A DNA stretch of 64,000 nt from Rugosimonospora sp040255525 (lineage in GTDB: Bacteria; Actinomycetota; Actinomycetes; Mycobacteriales; Micromonosporaceae), in contig JBDZVD010000015.1 in the NCBI GenBank assembly GCA_040255525.1, positions 1 through 64,000 on the forward strand. Reading direction: 5' to 3'. Under the pieces are notes generated by a model. That model did no database searches. It saw only the letters and a list, made by a program, of their open reading frames with translations, and was not told where the DNA came from. Positions 7,990 through 17,246 of the stretch are shown piece by piece. The position numbers were made by a program, and so were the translations under genes. Positions within the stretch are counted from its first letter, which is position 1. Each line of letters begins with the position of its first letter.

Positions 7990-9023
7990 GCTGATCCCCG
8001 GGGCACGAGAGGACACGGCAGCACCACCGTGCGGCGTTCGCCGGTGTACTCACCCGTCATCCGGCTCAGCAGAAGTTCGCCGGCGATCGATCCGATCTCG
8101 TACGCCGGGTTGCGCACCGTGGTCAGCGGCGGGTCGACGATGGTGGCCGCGTCGACATCGTCGAAGCCGGCGATGGCGACATCGTCCGGCACCGTCAGGC
8201 CCCGCTCGTGTGCCGCGTCGATGGCACCGATGGCGGTCAGGTCGTTGGCGCAGAACACCGCGTCCGGGCGGCGCCTGGCCGGCAGCGACAGCAGCCGCTG
8301 CATGGCCCGCCGGCCGCCCGGTCGCGTCCAGTCGCCATGCACCATCAGATCCGGCTTCACCGGCAGGCCGGCCTCGACGAGGGCACGCCGGTAGCCTCCG
8401 GCGCGACCCGAACCGGTCCCCTCCGCGCCTTCGATCATCGCTATGCGTCGCGCCCCGCGGGCGACCAGGCGCTGGACGGCCGCGTACGACCCGGCGGCGT
8501 CGTCCGGGGTCACCAGGTCGACCCGCGGGTCATCCTCCGGGGCGGCACCGATGCAGACCGCCGGCACGCCCAACCCGGTCGGGTCGGTGCGTCCCTGCGC
8601 GTACAGGCTGCCGGCCGCCATCACCACCCCGTCGACCCCGCGGTCCAGTACGTCGGCGAGGAACGCGTCCTCCCGCTCGGGATTCTCGTCGGTGTTGCAG
8701 ACATAGCTGGCGTACCCGGCCGACTCCACCGCGTCGGCGAGCCCGCGGGTGAGTACGGCGTAGAACGTGTTGGTGATGTCCGGTACCACCACGGCGACCA
8801 TCCGGGACCGCCGGGTACGCAGGCTGCGCGCCACGTTGTTCGGCCGGTACCCCAGTTGCCGGATGACGTCGCGGACGGCCTCCTGGGTACCCTCGGCGAC
8901 CCACCGCTTGCCGGACAGGACGTGAGAGACGGTCGTCGGGCTCACGCCCGCCGCCTTCGCCACCTGTACCAGCGTCACCCGGGTCTCGTCTGATCCCGGT
9001 GCCGGCGAGCGCGTCTCGAGCAT
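7986..9023 (-). CDS. LacI-family transcriptional regulator
   Basis: The 345-residue protein has an N-terminal helix-turn-helix and hinge (VTLVQVAKAAGVSPTTVSHV, then GYRPNNVARSLRT), followed by a periplasmic-binding-like sugar domain (VAVVVPDITNTFYAVLTRGL; DAVFCANDLTAIGAI; VAIAGFDDVDAATIVDPPLT). It should repress sugar genes until an effector binds. ATG 9023 is chosen because AAAGGG lies at the right distance upstream and it leads into the helix-turn-helix; an upstream in-frame start would add an unconserved tail. A perfect palindrome upstream suggests autoregulation. A near-identical one precedes the Tat/ThuA operon on the other side of the repeat. Confidence 0.93.
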   Translation of the reverse strand: MLETRSPAPGSDETRVTLVQVAKAAGVSPTTVSHVLSGKRWVAEGTQEAVRDVIRQLGYRPNNVARSLRTRRSRMVAVVVPDITNTFYAVLTRGLADAVESAGYASYVCNTDENPEREDAFLADVLDRGVDGVVMAAGSLYAQGRTDPTGLGVPAVCIGAAPEDDPRVDLVTPDDAAGSYAAVQRLVARGARRIAMIEGAEGTGSGRAGGYRRALVEAGLPVKPDLMVHGDWTRPGGRRAMQRLLSLPARRRPDAVFCANDLTAIGAIDAAHERGLTVPDDVAIAGFDDVDAATIVDPPLTTVRNPAYEIGSIAGELLLSRMTGEYTGERRTVVLPCPLVPRGSA

Positions 9024-9075
9024 TTGATCTTGCCCTTTCTCTGTTGACCGGGTGAGAGCCCACTTCGTACCGTAG

Positions 9076-9087
9076 CAAAACGTTTTG
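9076..9087. promoter_or_regulatory. LacI-family operator (autoregulatory)
   Basis: CAAAACGTTTTG is a perfect 12-bp palindrome with the central CG typical of LacI/GalR operators, 53-64 bases upstream of the LacI-family ATG. Confidence 0.75.
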
Positions 9088-9204
9088 TAGCGGGGTGTCG
9101 AACGGCGGGGTGTCGACTCTTCCTCGTGTTCCAGCACCCGGTCCATTCGGGCGGCCTCGATGACGGGGCTCAAGGGCTGACGCGGCGGCGGGCCTCGGCG
9201 CCGA

Positions 9205-9636
9205 TCAGAGATTCGGTTCCGCCGCGCAGATGTCGGCCAGCGCGCTGCTCTGATCCTGCTCGATCGCCAGGTCGCCGAGGGACACCACGCCGACCACCCG
9301 GCCGTCCACGCACACGGGCAGCCGCCGGACCGCGCGCTCGCGCATCAACTCCACGGCCAGATCGACCGGCGCGTCCGGGCCGATCGCGGTCAGTCCCGTG
9401 GTGCACACCTCGCCCACCCTGGTCGCCGTGGGCGCACAGTCGTCGGCTACGGCACGCACCACGATGTCCCGGTCGGTCAGGATGCCGTACAACTGCGTGT
9501 CGTCCTGCACGATCACGTCGCCGACATCGGTGTCGCGCATCCAGCGGGCGGCGTCGGCGATGGTCGTGTCAGGCGAGACGGTGACCGGGTGCGGGGTCAT
9601 CACCTCGCCGATACGGGTGGCCGTCATGTTCAACAT
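9205..9636 (-). CDS. CBS-domain-pair protein
   Basis: The 143-residue protein consists of two CBS motifs and nothing else: IGEVMTPHPVTVSPDTTIAD through GILTDRDIVVRAVA, and VGEVCTTGLTAIGPDAPVDL through VVGVVSLGDLAIE. CBS pairs bind adenosine nucleotides and act as energy or stress sensors; free-standing ones are common in actinomycetes. ATG 9636 is preceded by GAGGGG at good spacing; a second ATG at 9627 is less well placed. It follows the helical-protein and molybdoenzyme genes on the same strand and may belong to that transcript. Confidence 0.9.
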   Translation of the reverse strand: MLNMTATRIGEVMTPHPVTVSPDTTIADAARWMRDTDVGDVIVQDDTQLYGILTDRDIVVRAVADDCAPTATRVGEVCTTGLTAIGPDAPVDLAVELMRERAVRRLPVCVDGRVVGVVSLGDLAIEQDQSSALADICAAEPNL

Positions 9637-9722
9637 ATCGGTACCCCTCAGTGGAAGGTGCGTTGACCGCCGGCCTACCCGCCGGCTGGCGCGGCGAAAC
9701 ACCAAGGCGCCGCACTCCGGTG

Positions 9723-10208
9723 TCAACTGGCCAGGGTCTGCGCGGACGCCTCCTTGAGCTTGGTGTTCGCCCATCTCGCCTGCCGCAGGGTCTCCGGGTG
9801 GCACCGCTGGGCCAGCGCCAGCAACTCGTGATTCTTCTTGGCCTGTGCCGCCTGGGCGAGCAACTCCCAGTCCAGCGACACTCCCGACGCATCCCGGTAG
9901 AGGTGGCGCAGGTCGGCGAGGAGCAGCATCGCCGGCTCGCGCCGGCGTCCGATCAGCTCCGAGGTCTTCTGCTCGATGGCCGCCAACGGACCGTGCCCCT
10001 GGCTCGCCTGTGGGTCCAGACGCACCCCGTACTCGTTCCCGGCGCCGGCCAGCTGCGCGACATGCTCCCGTGACCAGCGGGCCAGGTCCCGGGCGACGTG
10101 GTAGATCTCGTGATCCGCCTTGTGGCGGTCGGCCATGCTCAACAGGTCACCGGCGAGCTTGTTCTCCGACCGGTGCAGTTCGCGGATCACCATCCCGATC
10201 TTGTTCAT
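9723..10208 (-). CDS. Helical protein of unknown function coupled to the molybdoenzyme
   Basis: The 161-residue protein has ATG 10208 overlapping the stop of the molybdopterin oxidoreductase (ATGA). It is predicted all-helical, with many His/Glu/Asp residues in an arrangement reminiscent of a four-helix bundle (for example MADRHKADHEIYHVARDLA and KKNHELLALAQRCHPETL). No signal or membrane segment is seen. I do not recognise a named family; a ferritin-like or accessory role for the neighbouring enzyme is only a guess based on coupling. Confidence 0.75.
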   Translation of the reverse strand: MNKIGMVIRELHRSENKLAGDLLSMADRHKADHEIYHVARDLARWSREHVAQLAGAGNEYGVRLDPQASQGHGPLAAIEQKTSELIGRRREPAMLLLADLRHLYRDASGVSLDWELLAQAAQAKKNHELLALAQRCHPETLRQARWANTKLKEASAQTLAS

Positions 10209-12667
10209 CGACTGCCTCCAGCCGTCACGGTCTCGTCCGCCCGCGCGCCCGTGCCGTCCGAGGTTGCCGGGACCCCGGACGTGACCGGGCGGGAGCCGGT
10301 GGTGGTGGGTGCCGGTGCCGGCGTCCCGTCACCCCGCTCCACCAGGCTCAGCTGGGCGGCGGCCGTCTTGAACAGCGGTTGTTTGGACACCGGGTCCCAG
10401 TCGGTGATGGTCAGTTCGTTGGCCGCCCGACCGTCCCGCTCCCCCGGAGCACGGCCACCGGGCAGGTCCCAGTACCCGTAGTGGAACGGCAGGAACAGCA
10501 CACCGTCGCGGATGCCGCTGATCCGAAGCCGTGCCCCCACGCGGCCGCGGGCGCTCGTCACCTCGACCAGGTCGCCCTCCGCGAGGTCGCGGGCGCGCGC
10601 ATCGGCCTCGGACATCTCGACCCACACCTCCGGCGCCGCCGACTGGAGTTGCGGTGCCCGCGCCGTCTTGGTGCGGGTGTGGAAGTGGTAGAGGGTGCGG
10701 CCCGTGATCAGCTGGAACGGGAACTCGTCGCTGGGCATCTCGTGCGGCGGCAGGTACTCGGCCGCCTTGATGACGGCCCGCCCGTCCGGGTTCATGGCCC
10801 GGTACTCGGTCGGCTCCACCGGCGTGCCGGTGACCATGTCCCGCCCAAAGCTCTCGCAGTAGTCGGGTGCGCTCCAGAACCGGCCGTCGGCGTAGATGCG
10901 CTCGGTCCCGTCCGGGTGTTCGTCGTTGCAGGGCCACTGGATGCCGCTGCCGCCGCGCAGCTTCTGGTAGCTCAGTCCGGTGTAGTCGCACGGCCGGCCG
11001 GCGCTGCACTCCTTCCACGCCTCGAAGGCGCCCTCCGCGTCGGTCCACTTGACCAGCGGCTGGCCGTCCCTGTCGCGCAGGTCCAACCGGCGCGCGTAGT
11101 CCAGGAAGATGTCCAGGTCGGGGCGGGCCTCGCCGGGCGGCTCGACGGCCTTGTCCGACAGGTGCACGGTGCGGTCCGCGTTGGTGAACGTACCCGTCTT
11201 CTCGCCCCACGTCGCCGCGGGGAGCACCACGTCCGCCAACTGCGCCGTCTCGGACAGGAAGATGTCCTGCACGACCAGGAACAGCCGGTCCTGCGCGAGG
11301 ATGTCGCGTACCCGGGCCAGCTCCGGCAGGGACACCGCCGGGTTGGTACAGGTGACCCACATGAACCGGATCGACCCCTGCTCGGCGTACCGCATCATCT
11401 GCATCAGATGCGTCGGCGCCGAGTAGTGCGGGATGGCGAGCGGGTCGACGTTCCAGATCCGGGCCAGCTGTTTGACGTGCTGGTCGTTCGACCAGTTGCG
11501 GAAGCCGGGCAGGTCGCCGTCCGCGCCGCACTCCCGGGTGTTCTCCGCCGTCGGTTGGCCGTTCATCTGCAGGATCCCGCAGCCCGGCCGGCCCAGCATG
11601 CCCCGCAGCAGGTGGATGTTGTTGACCTGCACGGCCGCCGCGGTCGCCTGGTGGGACTGGTAGAAGCCCTGCAGCACGGTGGACAGCAACCGCTCGGCGG
11701 TGCCGACCAGGCGGGCCGCCTCCCGGATCCGGTCCTCGGGCACGTCGCACACCTCGGCCGCCAGTCGCGGCGGGCACTGCGCCACCCGTTGGCGCAGCTC
11801 CTCGAATCCGACCGTGTGGGCCGCGACGTAGTCCTCGTCCACCCAACCCCGGTCCACGATCTCGTGAAGCAGGGCGTTCATCAGCATCACATTGGTGCCC
11901 GGACGGGGCGCGAGGTGGATGGTCGCGGCACGGGCCACCGGGGTCTCGCGCGGGTCGACACACAGCAGCTTGGGCGGGCGGGGGCCGGCGAGCCGGTCGA
12001 GGATCCGGGTCCACAGCACGGTCTGCGTCTCGGCCATGTTGTGCCCGTACAGGGCGATCACGTCGGCGTGGTCGATGTCGGTGTACGAGCCGGGCTGGCC
12101 GTCGCACGCGAAGGACTCCTTCAACGCCGCGGCGGCGGTCGCGGTGCACAGCCGGGTGTTTCCGTCCACGTGATTGGTGCCGATGCCGCCGTGCGCGATG
12201 ACCGCCAGGGTGTAGTACTCCTCCAGGAACAGCTGTCCGGTGGTGTAGAAGCTGATCGCGCTCGGCCCCTGTTCGTCGAGTAACTGCCGGGTCCGGCCGG
12301 CCACCAGGTCCATCGCGGTGTCCCAGTCGGTCTCCACGAGCGTGCCGTCGCGGCGCACCAGCGGCCGGGTGAGCCGGTCGGGCGAATGGTTGGCCTGCCA
12401 GCCGAACAGGTCCTTGGGGCCCAGCCGCCCGTGGTTCACCCGGTCGACCGCGCGCCCCCGCACTCCCACGATGCGCCCGTCTTTGACCGCGATGTCCAGG
12501 CCGTCGCCGTTCGAATGCAGGATGGTGGCGGACTGTACCCACCGGTCGACCTGTTCGACGCCGATGCCGTCGGCCAGGTAGGTGTCCACGCGCTCCGGCC
12601 AGGACTCACCCGGTCCATACGGCGTACGGCTGCCCCACGGTTGCCCGATCCGGTCCACGGTACCCAT
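10205..12667 (-). CDS. Molybdopterin oxidoreductase (NapA/Nas-like) lacking the N-terminal [4Fe-4S] cysteines
   Basis: The 820-residue protein belongs to the DMSO-reductase superfamily and binds Mo-bis-MGD. NGDGLDIAVKDGRIVGVRGR (about 53-72), the FGWQANHSPDRLTRPLVR segment and the candidate Mo ligand Cys174 in GNTRLCTATAAAALKES align with assimilatory or periplasmic nitrate reductases, as does GQPGSYTDIDHADVI. The MGD-binding C-terminal domain (FPFQLITGRTLYHFHTRTKT; EMSEADARARDLAEGDLVEV) is complete. The four N-terminal Fe-S cysteines are absent: the usual CxxC region reads SATILHSNGDG and the usual LCxKG reads LGPKD. No Tat signal is visible, so it is probably cytoplasmic. The electron donor is unknown. 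Substrate could be nitrate or another oxo-compound. Confidence 0.85.
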   Translation of the reverse strand: MGTVDRIGQPWGSRTPYGPGESWPERVDTYLADGIGVEQVDRWVQSATILHSNGDGLDIAVKDGRIVGVRGRAVDRVNHGRLGPKDLFGWQANHSPDRLTRPLVRRDGTLVETDWDTAMDLVAGRTRQLLDEQGPSAISFYTTGQLFLEEYYTLAVIAHGGIGTNHVDGNTRLCTATAAAALKESFACDGQPGSYTDIDHADVIALYGHNMAETQTVLWTRILDRLAGPRPPKLLCVDPRETPVARAATIHLAPRPGTNVMLMNALLHEIVDRGWVDEDYVAAHTVGFEELRQRVAQCPPRLAAEVCDVPEDRIREAARLVGTAERLLSTVLQGFYQSHQATAAAVQVNNIHLLRGMLGRPGCGILQMNGQPTAENTRECGADGDLPGFRNWSNDQHVKQLARIWNVDPLAIPHYSAPTHLMQMMRYAEQGSIRFMWVTCTNPAVSLPELARVRDILAQDRLFLVVQDIFLSETAQLADVVLPAATWGEKTGTFTNADRTVHLSDKAVEPPGEARPDLDIFLDYARRLDLRDRDGQPLVKWTDAEGAFEAWKECSAGRPCDYTGLSYQKLRGGSGIQWPCNDEHPDGTERIYADGRFWSAPDYCESFGRDMVTGTPVEPTEYRAMNPDGRAVIKAAEYLPPHEMPSDEFPFQLITGRTLYHFHTRTKTARAPQLQSAAPEVWVEMSEADARARDLAEGDLVEVTSARGRVGARLRISGIRDGVLFLPFHYGYWDLPGGRAPGERDGRAANELTITDWDPVSKQPLFKTAAAQLSLVERGDGTPAPAPTTTGSRPVTSGVPATSDGTGARADETVTAGGSR

Positions 12668-12921
12668 GTCCCGCCCCCTTCCGCTCGGGCCGCTTCCCCG
12701 CCCCCTTCCCGCTCAGGTCCCTTTTCAATCCGCGTACCGGCGACCGGAGGGTGCCGCCGCCCGCCCGGGACGACGTCGGCCGCTCGCCGCCGCGCTCTCG
12801 CGCCGGCCCCGACACGCCGGGGAAGGCGGAAGGTGAGGCACCCGCTCGCTCATCGGGGTGATGTGCGGTCGGGTGCCGGCGGCCAGAATGAAATCCGGGG
12901 CGGGTTCAACGACGCTCGGGG

Positions 12922-13332
12922 GTGCGTGTGCGCGATCCGGTGGACGCCTTCTTCAGGGGGCTGGACGGCCGGGACGACGATGCCGTGCTGCGGCATACGG
13001 AGGGCAGCGTGCGCTTCGATCTGGAGTCCGGCGACGCGACCGCGCACTGGTTCGTCTCCATCCACGACGGGTTGGTGACCGTGGCCCAGCGGGACCATCA
13101 GGCCGACTGCGTGGTGGCGGTGGATCGGGAGCTGTTCACCCGCATCGTCACCGGCCAGACCAACGCCCTCGCGGCCATGCTGCGCGGCGCGATCCACCTG
13201 GTCGGCAATCCCCGGCTCGTCATCGCGCTCGAACGGTTCATGCCCGGACCATCGGACGCGCAACACGGACGGGCAACGGCTGCGCCAGGAGACGGTGGTG
13301 CGAGGACATCAGGTCAGCGTGCTCGACGGTAA
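12922..13332 (+). CDS. SCP2-like (sterol carrier) domain protein
   Basis: The 136-residue protein starts at GTG 12922. Residues 8-110 fit an SCP2 fold: GSVRFDLESGDATAHWFVSI, VTVAQRDHQADCVVAVDREL, then the exposed helix LFTRIVTGQTNALAAMLRGA. Such domains bind hydrophobic ligands; no catalytic motif is seen. Its last 38 bases overlap the debranching-enzyme gene in another frame, so the tail after residue 112 (Arg/Gly-rich) is likely unstructured and the genes are co-transcribed. It is divergent from the molybdoenzyme. Confidence 0.75.
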   Translation: MRVRDPVDAFFRGLDGRDDDAVLRHTEGSVRFDLESGDATAHWFVSIHDGLVTVAQRDHQADCVVAVDRELFTRIVTGQTNALAAMLRGAIHLVGNPRLVIALERFMPGPSDAQHGRATAAPGDGGARTSGQRARR

Positions 13333-15373
13333 CACGTTCATGGTCAGCGACGACGTGGGCGATGTGGTGGCGTCACCGACGCTGCCCGCTGGGCTCTTCT
13401 CGTTCGACACCCGCTACATCTCGACCTGGATCCTCACGGTCAACGGGCAACGGCTGTACCCGCTGTCGGTCGACGACCTCGAATACCACGAGACCAGATT
13501 CTTCCTCGTCCCCGGCGAGGCCGGCCTCTACACCCGGGCCGCCATGTCGGTGATCCGGCATCGGGAGATTGGCGGCAATCTCCGCGAGCGGCTCACCATC
13601 CTCAACCACGGCGAGGAGCCCGCAGAGGTCTGCGTGCGGATGGACATCGCCAGCGACTTCGCGGACTTCTTCGACGTCAAGGCGAGCAGGCCGCACCGGA
13701 CCGGCAAGGTTTACACCCGGATGGAGGGCAACCGGCTCCACCTGGGGTACCGGCGGGACACGTTCTGGCGCGAGACGGTGATTTCGACGACGGTACCCGC
13801 GAAAGTGGACGGCCACGGCCTCACCTTCGACGCGATCATCAACCCCGGCGGTCAGTGGAGTACCGGCCTCACGGTAGAGACGTTGATCCTCGGCCGGTCC
13901 GACGGCGAGGAGCTGCGGGCGGGCCTGATCACGTACCGGCGCGCGCGGCCCCGGATCAAGGAAGATCTCCAGGAATGGCTGGACCGGGCACCGAGGATCG
14001 CGTGCGACTGCGAGCCGATCGCCACCGCCTACCGGCGCAGCCTGATCGATCTGGCGTCGCTGCGCTTCATGCCGATCACCTCCGAAGGAAGCAGCCTGCC
14101 CGCCGCGGGGTTGCCGTGGTTCATGACACTGTTCGGTCGGGACAGCATCCTGACGAGCCTGCAGACGCTGCCGTTCACGCCCGAGTTGGCCTCCACCACG
14201 CTGCGCCTGATGGCCCGATGGCAGGGCACGCGCTTCGACGACTTCCGCGAGGAAGACCCCGGCAAGATCCTGCACGAGCTGCGCTACGGCGAATCGGCGG
14301 CGTTCGAGGAACAGCCGCACACGCCGTACTACGGCTCCGCGGACGCCACGCCACTGTTCGTCGTGCTGCTCGACGAGTACGAGCGGTGGACCGCCGACGG
14401 CGACCTCGTCGACGAACTCGAACCGCAGGCCCGGGCGGCGCTGGACTGGATCGACAACCACGCCGACCTCACCGGCCGAGGCTACATCTCGTACCAGCGG
14501 CGCAACACGGTCAACGGCCTGGAGAACCAGTGCTGGAAGGACTCCTGGGACTCGATCTCCTACCGCGACGGCCGGCTGCCCGGTTTTCCGCGTACCACCT
14601 GCGAACTCCAGGGCTACGCGTACGACGCGAAGACCCGCGCCGCCCGGCTGGCGAGACTGTACTGGCACGACGACGCCTATGCCGACCGGCTCGTCGCCGA
14701 GGCGGAGCGGCTGCGGGAGCGGTTCAACCGCGACTTCTGGATCGAGGAGAGCGGACACTACGCGGTCGCGATCGAGCCGGACGGCAAGCGGGTGGATTCC
14801 CTCACCTCGAACATCGGGCACCTGCTGTGGAGCGGCATCGTCGATCCGGCCCGCGCGGAAACGGTGGCCGATCGGTTGCTCGGTCCGTCGATGTTCTCCG
14901 GCTGGGGTGTGCGTACGCTGTCCACCGAGGACAGCCGCTTCAACCCGATCGGCTACCACACCGGCACGGTCTGGCCGTTCGACAACTCGTTCATCGCCTG
15001 GGGCATGCGCCGCTACGGCCTCAAGCGGCACGCGGCACGCATCGCCAAGGCGATCACCGACGCCGCCGGGTACTTCCACGGCCGGCTGCCCGAGGCGTTC
15101 GCCGGCTACGACCGGTCCCTGACCAAGTACCCGGTGCAGTACCCCACCGCGTGCAGCCCCCAGGCCTGGTCGAGCGGCGCCACCCTGCTGCTGCTGCGCA
15201 CCATGCTCGGCCTCGAACCGACCCACGACAACCTGATGGTCGATCCCGCGCTCCCGGAGACCATCGGCCGGCTCGAACTGCTGGACATCCGCGGCCGGTG
15301 GGGCGTGATCGACGCCTTCGGCCGGGGACGCATCGCCGTCGACTCGTCCACACCGGACATGCCGGCCGACTGA
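13295..15373 (+). CDS. Glycogen-debranching-type amylo-alpha-1,6-glucosidase
   Basis: The 692-residue protein has the N-terminal GDE_N-type beta domain (VLDGNTFMVSDDVGDV; SFDTRYISTWIL). A catalytic alpha/alpha toroid follows, with PWFMTLFGRDSILTSLQTL at about 280-298, ENQCWKDSWDSI and a terminal NPIGYHTGTVWPFDNSFIAWG. These are conserved in GH13-independent debranching and related amylo-alpha-1,6-glucosidases. Proteins of this type hydrolyse alpha-1,6-linked glucose; in actinobacteria the true substrate is often unproven. There is no signal peptide. GTG 13295 begins just before the conserved VLDGNTF; it overlaps the SCP2-like gene. Confidence 0.88.
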   Translation: MVRGHQVSVLDGNTFMVSDDVGDVVASPTLPAGLFSFDTRYISTWILTVNGQRLYPLSVDDLEYHETRFFLVPGEAGLYTRAAMSVIRHREIGGNLRERLTILNHGEEPAEVCVRMDIASDFADFFDVKASRPHRTGKVYTRMEGNRLHLGYRRDTFWRETVISTTVPAKVDGHGLTFDAIINPGGQWSTGLTVETLILGRSDGEELRAGLITYRRARPRIKEDLQEWLDRAPRIACDCEPIATAYRRSLIDLASLRFMPITSEGSSLPAAGLPWFMTLFGRDSILTSLQTLPFTPELASTTLRLMARWQGTRFDDFREEDPGKILHELRYGESAAFEEQPHTPYYGSADATPLFVVLLDEYERWTADGDLVDELEPQARAALDWIDNHADLTGRGYISYQRRNTVNGLENQCWKDSWDSISYRDGRLPGFPRTTCELQGYAYDAKTRAARLARLYWHDDAYADRLVAEAERLRERFNRDFWIEESGHYAVAIEPDGKRVDSLTSNIGHLLWSGIVDPARAETVADRLLGPSMFSGWGVRTLSTEDSRFNPIGYHTGTVWPFDNSFIAWGMRRYGLKRHAARIAKAITDAAGYFHGRLPEAFAGYDRSLTKYPVQYPTACSPQAWSSGATLLLLRTMLGLEPTHDNLMVDPALPETIGRLELLDIRGRWGVIDAFGRGRIAVDSSTPDMPAD

Positions 15374-15389
15374 CGCCGGACCTCCGGCG
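15374..15389. terminator. Short GC hairpin between convergent genes
   Basis: CGCCGG, loop ACCT, CCGGCG directly follows the debranching-enzyme stop and precedes the convergent CoA-binding-protein stop. Confidence 0.4.
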
Positions 15390-15409
15390 TACCCGCGCCG
15401 GCCCGGGGC

Positions 15410-15892
15410 CTACTGCAGCCCGGACCGCACGGACGTGATGCGCTGGGTGTTGAAGCCGAGCCAGTGCATCCGGCCCACGTACCGGGCATGCTCGATCTTC
15501 ATGCAGCGGTCCACCACCACGGTCAGGCCGGCGTCTTCGGCGATCCGGGAGCCCTCCTCGTTGATCACACCGAACTGGCACCAGAGGCTACCGGCGTGGA
15601 TCGCCACAGCCTCCCGGGCGATGCCCGGCAACGCGGCCGGCGCGCGGAAGACGTTCACGACATCCACCCGCACGGGTACGTCCGACAGGCTCGGGTAACA
15701 CGTCTCGCCGAGGATCTCCGTCTCCCGCGGATTGACCGGGATCACCTGGTACCCGTGCCGCTTGAGGTAGTAGCCGACGAAGTAGCTGGCCCTCAACTCG
15801 TTGGCCGACAGGCCCACGACCGCGATCGTCCGCGCGGTGTTGAGCACGCGCTGGATCGCCAACGGGTCCTGGTAACGCTGGAGATCGGTCAT
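15410..15892 (-). CDS. CoA-binding domain protein (YccU-like)
   Basis: The 160-residue protein is a single Rossmann-like CoA-binding domain. It shows TIAVVGLSANELRASYFVG near residue 20, then YLKRHGYQVIPVNPRETEILG and YPSLSDVPVRVDVVNVFR, with SLWCQFGVINEEGSRIAEDAGLTVVVDRCMKIEH at the end. This is the family order. Members bind CoA or a nucleotide, function unsettled. ATG 15892 is nine bases after metY, on the same strand, so it is probably the last gene of the met operon. Confidence 0.9.
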   Translation of the reverse strand: MTDLQRYQDPLAIQRVLNTARTIAVVGLSANELRASYFVGYYLKRHGYQVIPVNPRETEILGETCYPSLSDVPVRVDVVNVFRAPAALPGIAREAVAIHAGSLWCQFGVINEEGSRIAEDAGLTVVVDRCMKIEHARYVGRMHWLGFNTQRITSVRSGLQ

Positions 15893-15900
15893 GCCTGTCA

Positions 15901-17226
15901 CTACCTTCTTCCGGCTGACGCGGCGACGTATGCGAAGCCCTGTTCGAGGTCCCAGATCAGATCGTCGACGGACTCGGTGCCCACGGACAGCCGCACCGTG
16001 CCCGGCGCCACGCCGGCCGCGCGCAGTTCGTCGTCGCTGAGCTGGCGGTGCGTGGTACTGGCCGGGTGGATGATCAGGCTCTTCCCGTCGCCGACGTTGG
16101 CCAGGTGCGACCAGAGCGTCAGGCCACGGATGAGGTCCTGACCGCCGTCCCGGCCACCGGCGCACTCGAAGGAGAACACCGCGCCCGCACCGCGGGGAAG
16201 GTACTTGTCCACCAGCGGGCGGTAGCTGCTCGTCGGCAGGCCGGGGTACGTCACGCGCGAGGCCAGTTCGTGCGTCTGGAGGAACTCCGCGACCGCCCGC
16301 GCGTTGGTGACGTGGCGCTCCATGCGCAACGACAGCGTCTCCAGCCCCTGCAGGAACATGAACGCGTTGAACGGGGCCAGCGCGCCGCCGAGGTCGCGCA
16401 GGGTCTCCGCGCGCAGCTTCATCAGGTACCCGTAGGTGCCGAACGTCTCGTGGAACTCCAGGCCGTGGTAGGCCGGCGACGGATCGGCGACGACCGGGAA
16501 CCGCCCGTTGGACCAGTTGAACGTACCCGCCTCGACGACGACTCCGCCGATGCTCGTGCCGTGGCCGCCGATGAACTTGGTGGCCGAGTGGATGACGATG
16601 TCGGCGCCCCATTCGATCGGGCGGCACAGGTACGGGGTCGCGAACGTGTTGTCGACGATCAGCGGCAGTTCGTGCTCGTGCGCGATGGCCGCCACGCCTT
16701 CGATGTCCAGCACGTTGGCGGCCGGGTTGCCGATCGTCTCGGCGAAGAACGCCTTCGTGTCGGGGCGGACCGCCTGCCGCCACGCGTCCAGGTCGTCCGG
16801 GTCCACCCAGGTCAACTCGACGCTCATCTTGCGCAGCAGGTGCTTGAACTGGTTCACCGAGCCGCCGTAGAGCGCCGAGGACGACACGACATGGTCGCCC
16901 GGCTGCAAAATCGTGAACAGCGCGGCCGCCTGCGCGGCGATCCCGCTGGAGAACGCCACCCCGCCGACGCCGCCCTCGAGGTTGGCCACCCGTTCCTCGA
17001 ACACCGCGACGGTCGGGTTCATGATGCGCGAGTACGTGTTGCCGTACTCCTGCAGGTTGAAGTACGCCGCCGCGGACTCGGGATCCTCGAACACGTAGCT
17101 GGTCGTCTGAAAAATCGGCACCGCCCGCGCGCCGGTGTTCGGGTCGGGCCGTTGCCCGGCATGCAGTTGCCGCGTCTCGAATCCGAACGCGCGGGCCTCT
17201 TCGCCGCGCGGTGGCTGTCCGGTCAC
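15901..17226 (-). CDS. metY: O-acetylhomoserine aminocarboxypropyltransferase (O-acetylhomoserine sulfhydrylase)
   Basis: This PLP enzyme makes homocysteine from O-acetylhomoserine and sulfide in direct-sulfhydrylation methionine synthesis. Residues ETRQLHAGQRPDPNTGARA begin the protein, YSRIMNPT follows, and the Schiff-base lysine lies in IHSATKFIGGHGT (Lys217 from this start). The 441-residue length is right for the MetY branch. GTG 17226 is chosen because GGAAAGAGG precedes it; an in-frame GTG at 17250 would overlap the metX stop. It follows metX by 20 bases on the same strand, so the two steps are co-expressed. Confidence 0.95.
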   Translation of the reverse strand: MTGQPPRGEEARAFGFETRQLHAGQRPDPNTGARAVPIFQTTSYVFEDPESAAAYFNLQEYGNTYSRIMNPTVAVFEERVANLEGGVGGVAFSSGIAAQAAALFTILQPGDHVVSSSALYGGSVNQFKHLLRKMSVELTWVDPDDLDAWRQAVRPDTKAFFAETIGNPAANVLDIEGVAAIAHEHELPLIVDNTFATPYLCRPIEWGADIVIHSATKFIGGHGTSIGGVVVEAGTFNWSNGRFPVVADPSPAYHGLEFHETFGTYGYLMKLRAETLRDLGGALAPFNAFMFLQGLETLSLRMERHVTNARAVAEFLQTHELASRVTYPGLPTSSYRPLVDKYLPRGAGAVFSFECAGGRDGGQDLIRGLTLWSHLANVGDGKSLIIHPASTTHRQLSDDELRAAGVAPGTVRLSVGTESVDDLIWDLEQGFAYVAASAGRR

Positions 17227-17246
17227 GAATGCCTCTTTCCTGGGTG

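Noticed and set aside
9845..12283. 812-codon plus-strand frame opposite the molybdoenzyme
   Set aside because: The product is low-complexity and without motifs; the minus strand encodes a clear molybdopterin enzyme.
13373..15226. 617-codon minus-strand frame opposite the debranching enzyme
   Set aside because: It is a shadow of the plus-strand gene with no recognisable domain.
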